Source of the DNA: Crocosphaera watsonii WH 8501
Lineage (GTDB): Bacteria > Cyanobacteriota > Cyanobacteriia > Cyanobacteriales > Microcystaceae
Assembly: GCF_000167195.1 (NCBI RefSeq)
Contig: NZ_AADV02000005.1
Location: forward strand, 62,001-126,000
Direction of reading: 5' to 3'
Length of the DNA: 64,000 bases
Position numbers and translations under genes: made by a program. Positions within the stretch are counted from its first letter, which is position 1. The number at the start of each line of letters is the position of its first letter. The notes below the pieces were generated by a model that was not told the DNA's origin, did not search any database, and was given only the letters and a program-made list of their open reading frames with translations. This document shows, in pieces, positions 46,324-55,829 of this stretch.

Positions 46324-46735
46324 AGATAAAGTAATAATTGTGGAAAGTGTAGCCCATGATCAAGTTCCCCAGTATATTAACTTAATGAGTGTTTTGGTCT
46401 TACCTTCAGAAACAACCTATAAATTCAAAACCCTGACTGCTGTAGGTTGGAAAGAACAGTTTGGTCATGTTTTAATCGAAGCAATGGCCCGTAAAGTTCC
46501 TGTGATTGGTTCAAATTCTGGTGAAATTCCTAATGTTATTGGAGAGGCTGGTCTAATTTTTTCTGAAGGAGATAATCTCGCTTTAAAAAATTGTTTAAGG
46601 TCCTTGATGTTAGATAAAAAACTGGCTAGTGAATTATCAGAAAGAGGCTATCAAAGAATTTTAAATTATTATACAAATAAAGCTTTAGCTCAAAAATCAC
46701 TAAGTTTTTATGAAAGCCTCGTTGAAACAATCTAA
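46324..46735 (+). pseudogene. C-terminal half of a GT4 glycosyltransferase
   Basis: From the IS66 edge the frame reads KVIIVESVAHDQVPQYINLM, then VLPSETTYKFKTLTAVGWKE and QFGHVLIEAMARKVPVIGSN, the donor-sugar half of a GT4 enzyme with its E-x7-E region (EAMARKVPVIGSNSGEIP). The N-terminal acceptor domain is gone. It is a different subfamily from the truncated GT4 at 7658, so it is not the missing half of that gene. It probably took part in exopolysaccharide synthesis. Confidence 0.7.
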
Positions 46736-46796
46736 ATAGAACGAAAGTTTGCTAGACTGTTAGTGATTATTTTAGATTAAATATTGAGATGCAAAA

Positions 46797-47641
46797 ATGT
46801 CAAACTTTCCTTCACAAGCTAATCAACTGTTAAATATAGAAAACAACTTTGCCTTGATTTTAACAGCTACCATCTGTGTTGATAATTTACCCAGAGTATA
46901 TCCCGCAGATAGATCTGTGAGAGAACAGCAATACTTGAATACTTTAAACTGTTATCTCCATAATCATCCCAGACTAAAAAAAATCATTTTTATCGAAAAT
47001 TCTGGAAGTTCCTTAAATGCTTTAGAACAAGCCACGCAAAATAATCCCTATCAAAAGCAGGTAGAGTTTATTTCTCTCAATAATAATCTCAGTTACGGGT
47101 TTAACGGAAAAGGTTTTGGAGAATGTTTACTAATTCAAGAAGGCTTGAAACAATCCAATATTATTGAGAGTGTAACCCACTTTGGCAAATTAACAGGGCG
47201 CATTTATCTTGAGAATATAACCCAAATTTTAGAAACCTGTCCTGATAATTTTGACTGTATTTGCGACTATAAAGATCAAGGTTATATCCTTAAAAATACC
47301 CTAGCCAAAAAAAGAGATTTGCTCCTTTTTGTGATACCAGATTTATTGCATTTAGCTGGAAATTCTATAGTAAGTACCTTGAGTCTTTACACTTAGACTT
47401 TATTGAGAAACACCCTAATCAAGGATTTTTTATTGAGCCTGAATATTATCGAGTAATACATTCTTTAGAAAAAGAAGCAAACATCATCAAAAGATTTAAA
47501 AATGAACCAAAATTTTGCGGGGTTTCTAGTCATTCAGGAGGGAAAAAATACGGGGGTAAGGACTATGATAGTTTCAGTGAAAAACTAAAGTATCAATTCA
47601 GAATTGCTGCTCGTCAACTGTTCCCTTGGTTGCATATCTAG
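46797..47641 (+). pseudogene. Polysaccharide-locus protein, frameshifted
   Basis: The first frame starts MSNFPSQANQLLNIENNFAL and includes PRVYPADRSVREQQYLNTLN. At a T5 run (47326-47330) it passes into wrong residues. The +1-shifted frame continues CDTRFIAFSWKFYSKYLESL, HPNQGFFIEPEYYRVIHSLE and ends ARQLFPWLHI at 47641. One extra T would restore about 281 codons. It follows the glycosyltransferase fragment and may be another glycosyltransferase-like gene of a surface polysaccharide locus. Family not certain. Confidence 0.6.
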
Positions 47642-47710
47642 AAATCCAGAAGAAGAGTAAGCTTGTTGATAATATGCTATACTAAGTACAGTATCTATTC
47701 ATAAGAAACA

Positions 47711-47881
47711 ATGTTAATTTTACCAGGAACCACAGTTAAAGTAACAAACCCTAACGATACCTATTACAAATTTGAAGGCTTAGTACAACGAGTCAGTGAT
47801 GGAAAGGCCGCCGTGTTATTTGAAGGGGGTAACTGGGATAAATTAATTACTTTTCAACTTTCTGAAATCGAACCTGTTTAG
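47711..47881 (+). CDS. ndhS: NAD(P)H dehydrogenase subunit S (NdhS)
   Basis: 56 residues: [20 protein letters not shown], then [20 protein letters not shown] and [16 protein letters not shown]. This matches the small SH3-like subunit NdhS of the cyanobacterial NDH-1 complex, which helps bind ferredoxin for cyclic electron flow at the thylakoid membrane. Too short for many ORF searches. It lies 11 bp before the HAS-barrel gene, so an operon is likely. A TATACT hexamer is at about 47679-47684. Confidence 0.85.
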   Translation: MLILPGTTVKVTNPNDTYYKFEGLVQRVSDGKAAVLFEGGNWDKLITFQLSEIEPV

Positions 47882-47892
47882 TATCATAAACA

Positions 47893-48561
47893 ATGAGACT
47901 GCCTTTACCTCAGTTTGCCACGGATAATCATCACCCTGATCATATTGCCGAGGTGATAGAAACATCGACTACCCAATTTTTAGCCCAATGTTTGGAACCA
48001 GAAGACCTAAGTTTTCCGGTAATGCCCCCCTTTGGAAGTTGGCTAAAATCTTTAGATGAAGAATCGGGCAATAAAATAATAGCGGTTGTTACCTATGCTA
48101 CCACTACCCCCATTGATTCTGTACATCGTGCAAGAGCATTGGGGTTGTCCTTAAGCGAGTTAAGAGAGCAACAACCCCAGATTTTTGCTATGTTGAAAAC
48201 AGAATTTAAAGCCACTATTGTCGGTTTTGAAAGTTATCAAAACACAGAAAATGGCAATGGTAATAGTTTAGGCAAAGTTTATCAATATTTGCCTCCCCGT
48301 CCCCCTCAAATTCATCAAGGGGTTTATCGCTGTGAAGCAGCAGAAATTCTCAATTTTAGTGAACAAGTCGAATTTTTAAGGATTTTATTACAGGTTAGAG
48401 ATGCGCCAGTAGATGCTTTAATGGCCGCTGCCATTCGAGACATTTACCTATTAAGAAAAGGGGATAAAGATTGGTTAGTAAAAGTGGGCAGAACCCTCAG
48501 TATTTTATTAAGAGATGATTACGATCGCTTGCAATATATTCTTAGTCAAGTCACCTTGTAA
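47893..48561 (+). CDS. HAS-barrel domain protein
   Basis: 222 residues conserved in cyanobacteria. The N-terminal region RLPLPQFATDNHHPDHIAEV, IETSTTQFLAQCLEPEDLSF and PPFGSWLKSLDEESGNKIIA is the small beta barrel seen in HerA and ATP synthase (HAS-barrel). TPIDSVHRARALGLSLSELR and a helical C-terminal part follow. The specific role is unknown. It lies directly behind ndhS. Confidence 0.65.
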   Translation: MRLPLPQFATDNHHPDHIAEVIETSTTQFLAQCLEPEDLSFPVMPPFGSWLKSLDEESGNKIIAVVTYATTTPIDSVHRARALGLSLSELREQQPQIFAMLKTEFKATIVGFESYQNTENGNGNSLGKVYQYLPPRPPQIHQGVYRCEAAEILNFSEQVEFLRILLQVRDAPVDALMAAAIRDIYLLRKGDKDWLVKVGRTLSILLRDDYDRLQYILSQVTL

Positions 48562-48705
48562 CGTTGAGATTGTAGGGGTTAACGGTTGTTAAACCCTAGT
48601 TTGGGAAATTGCCACTTTTTCGGTTCGGTTCCACTACTGTTTTAAATGGGTTAATCGGTTTATCATCGAAGAAGTTAGAAGTCAGTGGCAGACTGAGAAA
48701 AATTT

Positions 48706-50163
48706 ATGATGGTTTCCGAGGCGTTATTAGAGAAATTAAGCGATATTCTCAACCGAGATCCAGGGGTCAACTTGATACCCTCTCCTTCTCAACCTACCCA
48801 GATAGAAGTTGAGCAACAACGACTGAAAGCTCAAGGACAATGGGTGAGTGCGATCGCCTCCCTAGAAACCCTCTTATTGTTAACAGACCAAGAAGGCACC
48901 TCAGAGGAGACTCCTCAAGGACTAATTCTATCTGCCCCTACCCCCATTTTATGCCATCCCCATCTAACGAAAACACTGCACAGAGGGATTTTTACCCTAC
49001 AACATCCCCATTATCGTTGGCAACAATTTCAACTAACTGGAGTATCTGAGGGAACTGAGGATAACAATAGTCCCAAGTTAACCGAATTACCCATATTTCC
49101 CCAAGATCCCCTGGCAACGGAACAATTTTGCCTCGTTTTAACCCCTAAATTTCCTTTGTTGATGGTACTGGGGGAGGATAGCTTAGGACTGCCGGCCTTT
49201 CAATTTTCTTTTGCCCCTGATATGGTTACTCAAGGGTGGTTAAGCTTGCGATCACGTCTCAAGTTAGTCAACCATCCCCAACTTGCTTATTTAGACCAAT
49301 TAGTTGAACAATTTACACCTGTAACTCCCAGTTATCAAGTGGTCACAGAGTTTACTCGATTATTACTGCATTATTGTCCACAAATTCCTCCTATTATTAC
49401 TCGCAAAAATTCCTATATTCAAGACTTACAAGAAAATCATCATCAACCCCAGTCCCGTCAACAGAAACCTTTAACCGCTTCTCAGGTTGAAGAAACCACA
49501 GACATTGCTTTACTGCAAGCCTTAAGTCATGAAATTCGTACCCCCTTGACCAGTATTCGCACCATGACCCGTTTACTGTTGAGAAATAAGGACTTACAAC
49601 CGAAAATGACTCGGTTATTAGAAAATATTGATCAAGAATGTAGTGAACAAATTAACCGCATGGAGTTGATTTTTAAAGCTACGGAATTGAAGAGTAAAAG
49701 TGATCAAGATTGCTCCGTAGAATTAGTTAAAATATCCTTAGATAGCCTATTTCATCAATCTATTCCCCGTTGGAAAAAACAAGCACAAAGACGAAATGTT
49801 GATTTAGAGATCGGACTGCCTAAAAAGTTACCACAAGTGGTCAGCGATCCAGGAATGTTAGATCAAGTTTTAACAGGTTTGATAGAAAAATGTACCCGTA
49901 GTCTTGCTGGTGGGGGAGAAATTAAAGTACAAATTACAACAGCCGGTCATCAATTAAAACTACAATTTCAGACAGAATCTCATCGAGAACATAACCCTTT
50001 CAAAGCCTTGGGACAACTATTATTATTACAACCAGAAACCGGAAGTGTTAGTTTAAATTTGGACGTGACAAAAAACTTATTTAACCGCTTAGGGGGTAAG
50101 TTAATTGTTCGTCAGCGATCGCAACAAGGAGAGATTTTCACCATTTTCTTACCGTTAAATTAA
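48706..50163 (+). CDS. Sensor histidine kinase with a degenerate ATPase domain
   Basis: 485 residues. A long cytoplasmic N-terminal sensor region (about 1-250) has no recognised domain or membrane segment. The HisKA helix carries the phospho-acceptor His at about 275 (ALSHEIRTPLTSIRTMTRLL). The catalytic domain follows, but the N-box reads GLIEKCTRSLAGGG, without the usual Asn, and no D-x-G-x-G box is visible where expected (FQTESHREHNPFKALGQLLL). The second Gly region is FNRLGGKLIV. It may bind ATP poorly or act as a receptor or phosphatase. No response regulator is adjacent. Confidence 0.75.
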   Translation: MMVSEALLEKLSDILNRDPGVNLIPSPSQPTQIEVEQQRLKAQGQWVSAIASLETLLLLTDQEGTSEETPQGLILSAPTPILCHPHLTKTLHRGIFTLQHPHYRWQQFQLTGVSEGTEDNNSPKLTELPIFPQDPLATEQFCLVLTPKFPLLMVLGEDSLGLPAFQFSFAPDMVTQGWLSLRSRLKLVNHPQLAYLDQLVEQFTPVTPSYQVVTEFTRLLLHYCPQIPPIITRKNSYIQDLQENHHQPQSRQQKPLTASQVEETTDIALLQALSHEIRTPLTSIRTMTRLLLRNKDLQPKMTRLLENIDQECSEQINRMELIFKATELKSKSDQDCSVELVKISLDSLFHQSIPRWKKQAQRRNVDLEIGLPKKLPQVVSDPGMLDQVLTGLIEKCTRSLAGGGEIKVQITTAGHQLKLQFQTESHREHNPFKALGQLLLLQPETGSVSLNLDVTKNLFNRLGGKLIVRQRSQQGEIFTIFLPLN

Positions 50164-50164
50164 A

Positions 50165-50202
50165 TTTGGGTAGGGGTCAACGGCCGTTGACCCCTACCCA
50201 AA
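50165..50202. terminator. Perfect 38-bp palindrome between convergent genes
   Basis: The 19-bp arms TTTGGGTAGGGGTCAACGG and CCGTTGACCCCTACCCAAA are exact complements with no loop. It lies 2 bp after the stop of the histidine kinase gene and 6 bp before the stop of the convergent glycosyltransferase gene, so it may terminate both. A related imperfect version is at 48573-48598. Confidence 0.55.
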
Positions 50203-50207
50203 TGTTT

Positions 50208-51638
50208 CTAAACCTGATAACTTTCTTCAGGGGTTCCTTCGTGAACGGTTTTCACCCATTTTAAGCGTTTGGGACGAATAGACATCCGCGCCGTAACACA
50301 GGGCATAATAATTAACCAGTGCATCATATATACCATTCCCCGTAAAGTTTGCCACCCGAAACCAAAGATATCCATAAACTGAAACGTCTCTTGATTTTTG
50401 ATCCGACGTAACCCTGTAAACATTCCCCAAAAAGACAGAGATAACATTAACCCAGTCAATGGACCCAATACAGGTAAACGATGACGAGTAACAATCATCA
50501 TAAGATCAGGAATAGCTGCGGTAGGGAGAAGATACTGCATCAAAATAAAGGAGATCAGATCAAACCTTTTCCCTAACCCCATAGGTTGATTAAAAATAAA
50601 CCGCCAATAATCTAAATAGCGTTGATAACCCCCTTCGGCCCAACGGTTTCGCTGGTGCCATAAAGCTTTCGCTGTGGTAACTCCTTCTTCTTGAACCGCA
50701 GGATGGTTTAAAAAGCCAATTTTCCAATCATCCAAGTGTAAGCGCATGGTTAAATCTAAATCATCGGTGATGGTTTGTTCGTTCCATCCCCCGCAGTTAA
50801 TTAACGCTGTACGGCGCACAAATTGACCGTTACCCCGTAATTCCCCAATACCACCGAGGGAGATGCGTTTTTGTTGAAAAAAGCTGTCTAAAGCCATTTC
50901 TGCTGCTTGTCCTTTGGTCCAGAAGTTCAGGGGTTCATTGGCGATCTGTTTCCTCACTTGGACGGCACCAATTTTTTCTTGATTAAATAAGGGAACCACC
51001 CGTTTTAGTAAGTCTGGTGTTACTTTGGCATCCGCATCAAACACAGCGAGAATATCACCTTTGGTTTCCGGGAAGACACCATTTAAGGCCCCAGACTTAC
51101 CCCCTTGGGCCCCAGCCCCACGATGAATAACATTGAGTTGGGGATAGTCTTTGCTCAAGCGATCGAGTATTTCCGGGGTTTTATCCGTACTATGGTCGTC
51201 AACAATCCACAAATCGTATTTTTCCCTAGGATAGTCTAGATTGCATAATTGCTCTACTAATTTGCCGATAACCGCTTCTTCGTTTTTGGCTGCCACCAGC
51301 AAAGACACAGAAGGGGCCTGTTGTAAACCTTCCTCGGATAAGGGTTCTGGAATGGGATCGGGTTGAGCAAAAATAAGACGAAAAGCTTGTAAGGTAAAAA
51401 CCGTGGTTAAAGCAATAATAATTCCTGTTCCCCAAGCGACTACATGGAGAGTCATGACAACACCCCAAACCCCCATCAAGACAAAGGCCGCTTTTTTACG
51501 TCTTCCTGATAAACCCTGAAAAAAGTCGCTTCTAAACTCTTCTTCCTCCTCTTCGGGATCGGACCATTCCGATAAAATGGAACTGATGGGATCTAAGTTG
51601 TCTTGTTCGTCGTTGTCTATCCAATAGTTTTTTGCCAT
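50208..51638 (-). CDS. mgdA: GT2 processive glycosyltransferase, MgdA-like (monoglucosyldiacylglycerol synthase)
   Basis: 476 residues, resembling Synechocystis sll1377, which makes monoglucosyldiacylglycerol, the precursor of the thylakoid galactolipids. An acidic N-terminus (WSDPEEEEEEFRS) precedes a TM pair (FVLMGVWGVVMTLHVVAWGT). The GT2 domain has VAAKNEEAVIG, VDDHSTDKTP, AVFDADAKV (the DXD region), TITDDLDLTMRL and the QRNRW motif (Q-x-x-R-W). Three to four C-terminal TM helices follow. UDP-glucose is the expected donor. Intact. Confidence 0.75.
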   Translation of the reverse strand: MAKNYWIDNDEQDNLDPISSILSEWSDPEEEEEEFRSDFFQGLSGRRKKAAFVLMGVWGVVMTLHVVAWGTGIIIALTTVFTLQAFRLIFAQPDPIPEPLSEEGLQQAPSVSLLVAAKNEEAVIGKLVEQLCNLDYPREKYDLWIVDDHSTDKTPEILDRLSKDYPQLNVIHRGAGAQGGKSGALNGVFPETKGDILAVFDADAKVTPDLLKRVVPLFNQEKIGAVQVRKQIANEPLNFWTKGQAAEMALDSFFQQKRISLGGIGELRGNGQFVRRTALINCGGWNEQTITDDLDLTMRLHLDDWKIGFLNHPAVQEEGVTTAKALWHQRNRWAEGGYQRYLDYWRFIFNQPMGLGKRFDLISFILMQYLLPTAAIPDLMMIVTRHRLPVLGPLTGLMLSLSFWGMFTGLRRIKNQETFQFMDIFGFGWQTLRGMVYMMHWLIIMPCVTARMSIRPKRLKWVKTVHEGTPEESYQV

Positions 51639-51756
51639 AATTCAAGGGTTAGTTTAATTTTGTTTTTTTCTACTAAGAGCAGGGGACGATCATTTTTGCT
51701 CCCCTGTGTTTGTTAACCTTATTTATCCCATATTTTAACCAAAAATGTTGCCTATT

Positions 51757-52539
51757 TTACCGGTTATTGATCCTGACTGGGTTAATAACCTGAGTTTCTA
51801 TAGGTCTCATTGTCTTTAAGGGATCATCCACACCAGCCCATTTTGCCCATAATTTAGTAATTTGTTGTTCTTTTGAGTTATCTTCGTTGTTTAAACTCAT
51901 AGTTAAACGCCAAGGTATTGTAATGCCAGAATAACCATTATAAGCTCCAGATAGGGCTGCTGTAATGGCAAGAATTGGGAGATGGTTAAATTGAGATGCT
52001 TGTAGAATACTTAATTTAAAGTTGTCTGGAGTTTTAGCAAAACAATACAAAGACAATAATAAATGGTTACTATCTAAAATGGTTTTTTGTCGAAACTGTC
52101 GCTTTAATTCGGTTAATGGGGTTTGATTATTTAATAATGTTTGTACTTTTTCTAGACTTGGTAATAAGTCTTTCTTGTCTTCAAAAATCAAGTTGATAAT
52201 TTGCCTAAATAAAACAACATCTTGGATTAATTGTTGATTTAGATTGGTGTGGTTTTTGATTGTTTCTAACTGTTCAGATAATAAATGTTCTGTTTCATGG
52301 AAAAAGATAATTAAAGGTAATACTTTTAAAATCAATTCTCCAGAAGTTATTTGTTCATTTTTTGACATGATTGTTTGACAAGTTTTTGGAGATATTGTTT
52401 CATTTTGAATTAAATCTATGATAATTTTTTCATTGCTTATTTCCCAATTTAATTTAGGTGGCTTTTGACCTATGATTTGCTGAGAAATCACCGGTCCTAA
52501 TAAGATGCCCCGAAAATTATTTAACAAAGATTGACTCAT
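51757..52539 (-). CDS. ADP-ribosylglycohydrolase-like protein, degenerate
   Basis: 260 residues with the outline of the ADP-ribosylglycohydrolase fold: FRGILLGPVISQQIIGQ at the N-terminus and ALSGAYNGYSGITIPWRLTM near the C-terminus, equivalent to the ALxGAxNG...P region. The metal-binding Asp/Glu cluster of active enzymes is not evident, so activity is doubtful. Many cyanobacteria carry similar proteins of unknown role. Intact as an ORF. Confidence 0.6.
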   Translation of the reverse strand: MSQSLLNNFRGILLGPVISQQIIGQKPPKLNWEISNEKIIIDLIQNETISPKTCQTIMSKNEQITSGELILKVLPLIIFFHETEHLLSEQLETIKNHTNLNQQLIQDVVLFRQIINLIFEDKKDLLPSLEKVQTLLNNQTPLTELKRQFRQKTILDSNHLLLSLYCFAKTPDNFKLSILQASQFNHLPILAITAALSGAYNGYSGITIPWRLTMSLNNEDNSKEQQITKLWAKWAGVDDPLKTMRPIETQVINPVRINNR

Positions 52540-52578
52540 AGCTTTTCTGGTAATTATCTATTATCCATTATCCAATTC

Positions 52579-53296
52579 CTATATTAAGTCTATCATATTG
52601 CTATATTCACTAATAAATTCATCGTAAGTTAAACTATCATTTTCGGTTTGTGGACTCCACATTAGTTCAAATTTAAGTAAATAATCGGATGGCATAGAAC
52701 CTAGACTATTTAGGGCTTCTTTGAGATCATCTGGGGTTCTAATATCTTCAAATAATGGCTTATCGTGTGCCGTTCCCACTAATAAAGTGACCACAATATA
52801 CATAGCTGACTCATCATCAGGAGAAATCACAGATTTTTCTTTGATATTTCCCTCAATATTAGATAGAGTTTCTGAACTTAATTTGCTTCTTTCTTCTAGG
52901 GATAAACTATTAAATTTAGCTTCTGCTTGATCAATATTAATTTTCTGGGAACTATTCACATGATGAGTCCAATACTCGGAACTTCTCAGTAAAATTAGGA
53001 CAGATTCTTGTAATAATTCTTGGAGTCCTTCTTCTGTACTGGTATCTACCCTTAAACTTAATTCCGTTAACCCTGACTGGACATCTGTTGCTAATGCTAA
53101 TAAAGCAATTTGTAAGCGAGAAATGGTTACAATATCATTATCTCTCTCTCGACTATAAGCAGTAGAGTTATTATCATTACTATTGCCAGAAAAAGCTGAC
53201 TTGAGTGTACTGTAAACAATGGCAAAGAGAATAATTCCAAAAATACCAAAGAAGACAACTCCAAAAAATATTCATGCTCCTCCACTCCCACCACTA
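52579..53296 (-). pseudogene. DUF1517 family protein, 5' part lost at IS1380 copy B
   Basis: The conserved part is present: IVTISRLQIALLALATDVQS, then DTSTEEGLQELLQESVLILL, EYWTHHVNSSQKINIDQAEA and KFNSLSLEERSKLSSETLSN up to SEYSNMIDLI. Upstream it has a membrane segment (VVFFGIFGIILFAIVYS), then TGA at 53272-53274 right after SGGSGGA. The IS end follows at 53297. In relatives a Gly-rich N-terminus with a signal peptide precedes the membrane segment. A GTG at 52959 could start only a fragment of 126 residues. Confidence 0.75.
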
Positions 53297-53298
53297 TA

Positions 53299-55292
53299 CC
53301 CGGATTTCTCACAAATTAATTTGAAAGCCCAATCCAGAGATGAAAAATGATAATTTTTAGGACTAATAGAAATTTTGAATATAGATGAATAAAAAAATTG
53401 ACTTTGATTATCCAAAAATTGAGTTTAAGAGGGAATAATTATATTAACTTTTGATTTTCTCCACGGTAAATAAGACTAAATGAAAGTATCAGTCAGTCAA
53501 CAACTTATGATAGATATCTTTTTTTAAAAACAACTTATTCTACTTATCCAGTATTAGGAATAGTTTTAATTCTTTTGTTAGCAATAGACAAAATATCTTG
53601 ATAAGGACAAGCACTAGCTATAGCGATAATAATTCTTCTACAACTAATCTTTATTCTGGCTCCCAACTTAAGAAGATTTAGACGTATTCTTCCCACAGTT
53701 GCTTTAGCCAATGAAGTTTTTTTTAAACAGTGTTGACGAAAAGCATTTATGAGAACATAAGCCCAGGAATGTATCCATAATCTTAGTTTATTACTTTGAA
53801 ATGTTTGAGTTGAAGTTCTATCAGCTAACAAGTCTAATTGTTGTTCTTTAATCCGATTTTCCATCTCGCCTCTCGGACAGTATTTTTTTGTATAAAGTTT
53901 TGAGGGTGGAATTTTTGAAGCGGGCAAAGATGTCACCACATGGCGCATTTTTAAGCCATCACTTCCATAACAAACTTTTGTCACTACTCTTCTTTGACAA
54001 CTCCATGACTTTTCTGTTTTATAACGAATAGAGCGATACCAAGTAGAAATTGGTACTAATTTTTTAACTTCTTCTAAATCTTCTTTTTTCTGAAATAAAC
54101 TATCCATTAATTCAGTTATTGGAGCTAGTTTTTTTTTATATTCATGTTTGGCTTTTTCAATTACATCATCCGCTCGTAACTTAAGAACGCCATTTGTTCC
54201 CATAGCTATAACATAATCAACTAAAGGCTGATTTTCACAAAAATAGAAGATTTCTTCACGGGCATAGGCACTATCACCCCTAACTAGGATATGAGTCTCT
54301 GACCATTTTTCTCTAATTAGTCCGATAATTCTTTGTAATTCGTCTAAGGCTCCATCGGCTGGATCTACATTAGATGAACGAAGTTTAGCAACTAATAAAT
54401 GATGCCCACAGAAAATATATAAAGGAGCATAACATACTCCGTGATAATAACTATTAAAAAATGCCCCTTCTTGATTACCATGTACTTGGTCATCCGTGAC
54501 ATCCATATCTAATATAATACTTAAGGGAGGTTTTTATAAGACTCTAAAAAAAATTCGACAAAAGATTTTCAATGGCTTCAAAGTTGGGTTCTATTTTATG
54601 ATAACGACTCGTTTGTTGGTCGAGAATAGTCTCAGGACAATATTCCAATCTATTAATTGTACTTTTTCCAGCTAACCATCCCTTTTTATCTTCAAGTTCA
54701 TTAAGCTTTTCTAAAGCGATCTTAAGGGCAGGATCGTGACGTAATTTATCATGGTCATTGACATCTTCATGGCCTAAAATAATTCCATAAAGCCTTTGTG
54801 CTAATAACTCATGAACGGAATGATCTACATAAGATTGATGACGATGATCTTGAAAACAGTTACCAAACTTCTCGGTAATTCCCAGTTTTTTATCCAACTC
54901 AGCTATCCAGACAATCCCCGCATCTGAAGTGATTAGTCCCCCATCAAAATTAGCGATTATTTCTTTTCCTTTCTGTTTACTAGAGTTGATTACTTGACGA
55001 GGGGTTCGGGGATGACTGGGACTCATTAAATCAGTTTAAGGTAAATTGCTTTAATAATTAAATTATAGCATATTTTATTCTAACAATCTAGTACTATTAG
55101 AGATTTTATTAATAATTTTTTTGGAAAAATGAGTGATTGATTTATCTTTTCATCTTTGTCTAATTCGGGTTGATTTTAACTTAAAATCTGACAACAGACT
55201 GTTGGTTGGGGAAATCTGCGATCGCTCTGTTCAAACCCACTTCCTGTAAGGCTTCTGTGTTTGGCGATCGCAGATTTTGTGAGAAATTCGGG
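53299..55292 (-). mobile_element. IS1380-family element, copy B (both ends present)
   Basis: Ends TACCCGGATTTCTCACAAA at 53297 and TTTGTGAGAAATTCGGGTA ending 55294 agree at 18 of 19 positions. About 2.0 kb. Between the transposase start and the right end is an inverted repeat of HIP1 type (55212-55225 and 55264-55277). The left flank is the DUF1517 gene and the right flank is a different sequence, so simple insertion does not explain it. Confidence 0.8.
53544..55026 (-). pseudogene. IS1380-family transposase, copy B
   Basis: Close copy of the transposase at 42886-44369. It is broken by two one-base losses in T runs: T5 at 54531-54535, where copy A has six, and T4 at 54566-54569, where copy A has five. 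The sites where copy A is broken are intact here. The catalytic motifs LDMDVTDDQ-like and RGDSAYAREEIFYFC remain. Confidence 0.85.
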
Positions 55293-55378
55293 TAACCAAT
55301 AAAGGTGATCTTGACCAAGTGTTGCAATATGTTCAGACGCATCAACCGCAATACTTAGAAGTCAGGTTACAGGTTTGA
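55293..55378 (+). pseudogene. Short C-terminal gene tail beside IS1380
   Basis: Reading from the IS edge, the frame VTNKGDLDQVLQYVQTHQPQ continues to YLEVRLQV and a TGA at 55376-55378. It looks like the last 28 residues of a helical protein. The rest is not on the other side of the element. Low certainty that it is coding. Confidence 0.3.
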
Positions 55379-55436
55379 TTTTTCCAAGAAAAAGCTCTTA
55401 TTCACTCTGCTTCTCAGATACACGGAGGATTTGACT

Positions 55437-55778
55437 ATGTTGAAAACGTTGATGGCGAGTATCATTCTTGTCGGCGCAACCGCTTTGCCCATGCAAGCAC
55501 AACGGCAAGGGCCTGGATGCGGCCCTTACGATAACTGTCGAGGGGGACGAGGAGGACAAGGTTATTATGGACAAATTTGTACCAACGATCGCAATGGCCG
55601 CTTAAATGTCAGAAACGGCCCTGGAGTCAATTATCGCCGTTGGACACAAGTTCGCAATGGACAAACAGTAATGATTGTTAATAGTGCTATGGGTCACGAT
55701 GGTGGTCGTTATAGATGGCAACAAGTTTACATCAATGGTCGAGAGGGATGGGTTCGTGCCGATTATGTTTGCGATTAG
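55437..55778 (+). CDS. Secreted SH3-like (SH3b) domain protein
   Basis: 113 residues from ATG 55437, which has GGAGG at 55424-55428. A TTG at 55431 is less likely. The signal peptide is LKTLMASIILVGATALPMQA. A Gly/Arg-rich segment (NCRGGRGGQGYYGQ) is followed by a bacterial SH3 domain: LNVRNGPGVNYRRWTQVRNG, then WQQVYINGREGWVRADYVCD. Such domains often bind cell-wall peptides. Likely periplasmic. Confidence 0.8.
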   Translation: MLKTLMASIILVGATALPMQAQRQGPGCGPYDNCRGGRGGQGYYGQICTNDRNGRLNVRNGPGVNYRRWTQVRNGQTVMIVNSAMGHDGGRYRWQQVYINGREGWVRADYVCD

Positions 55779-55829
55779 TTGAGTTTGGGAACAAAACCAA
55801 TAACTACGGGTCACTTAGATTATGCTGAG

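Noticed and set aside
46324-46735. Missing second half of the GT4 truncated at 7658
   Set aside because: The WKEQFGHVLIEAMA-type motif belongs to a different GT4 subgroup from the WcaL-like N-terminal half, so the two are not parts of one gene.
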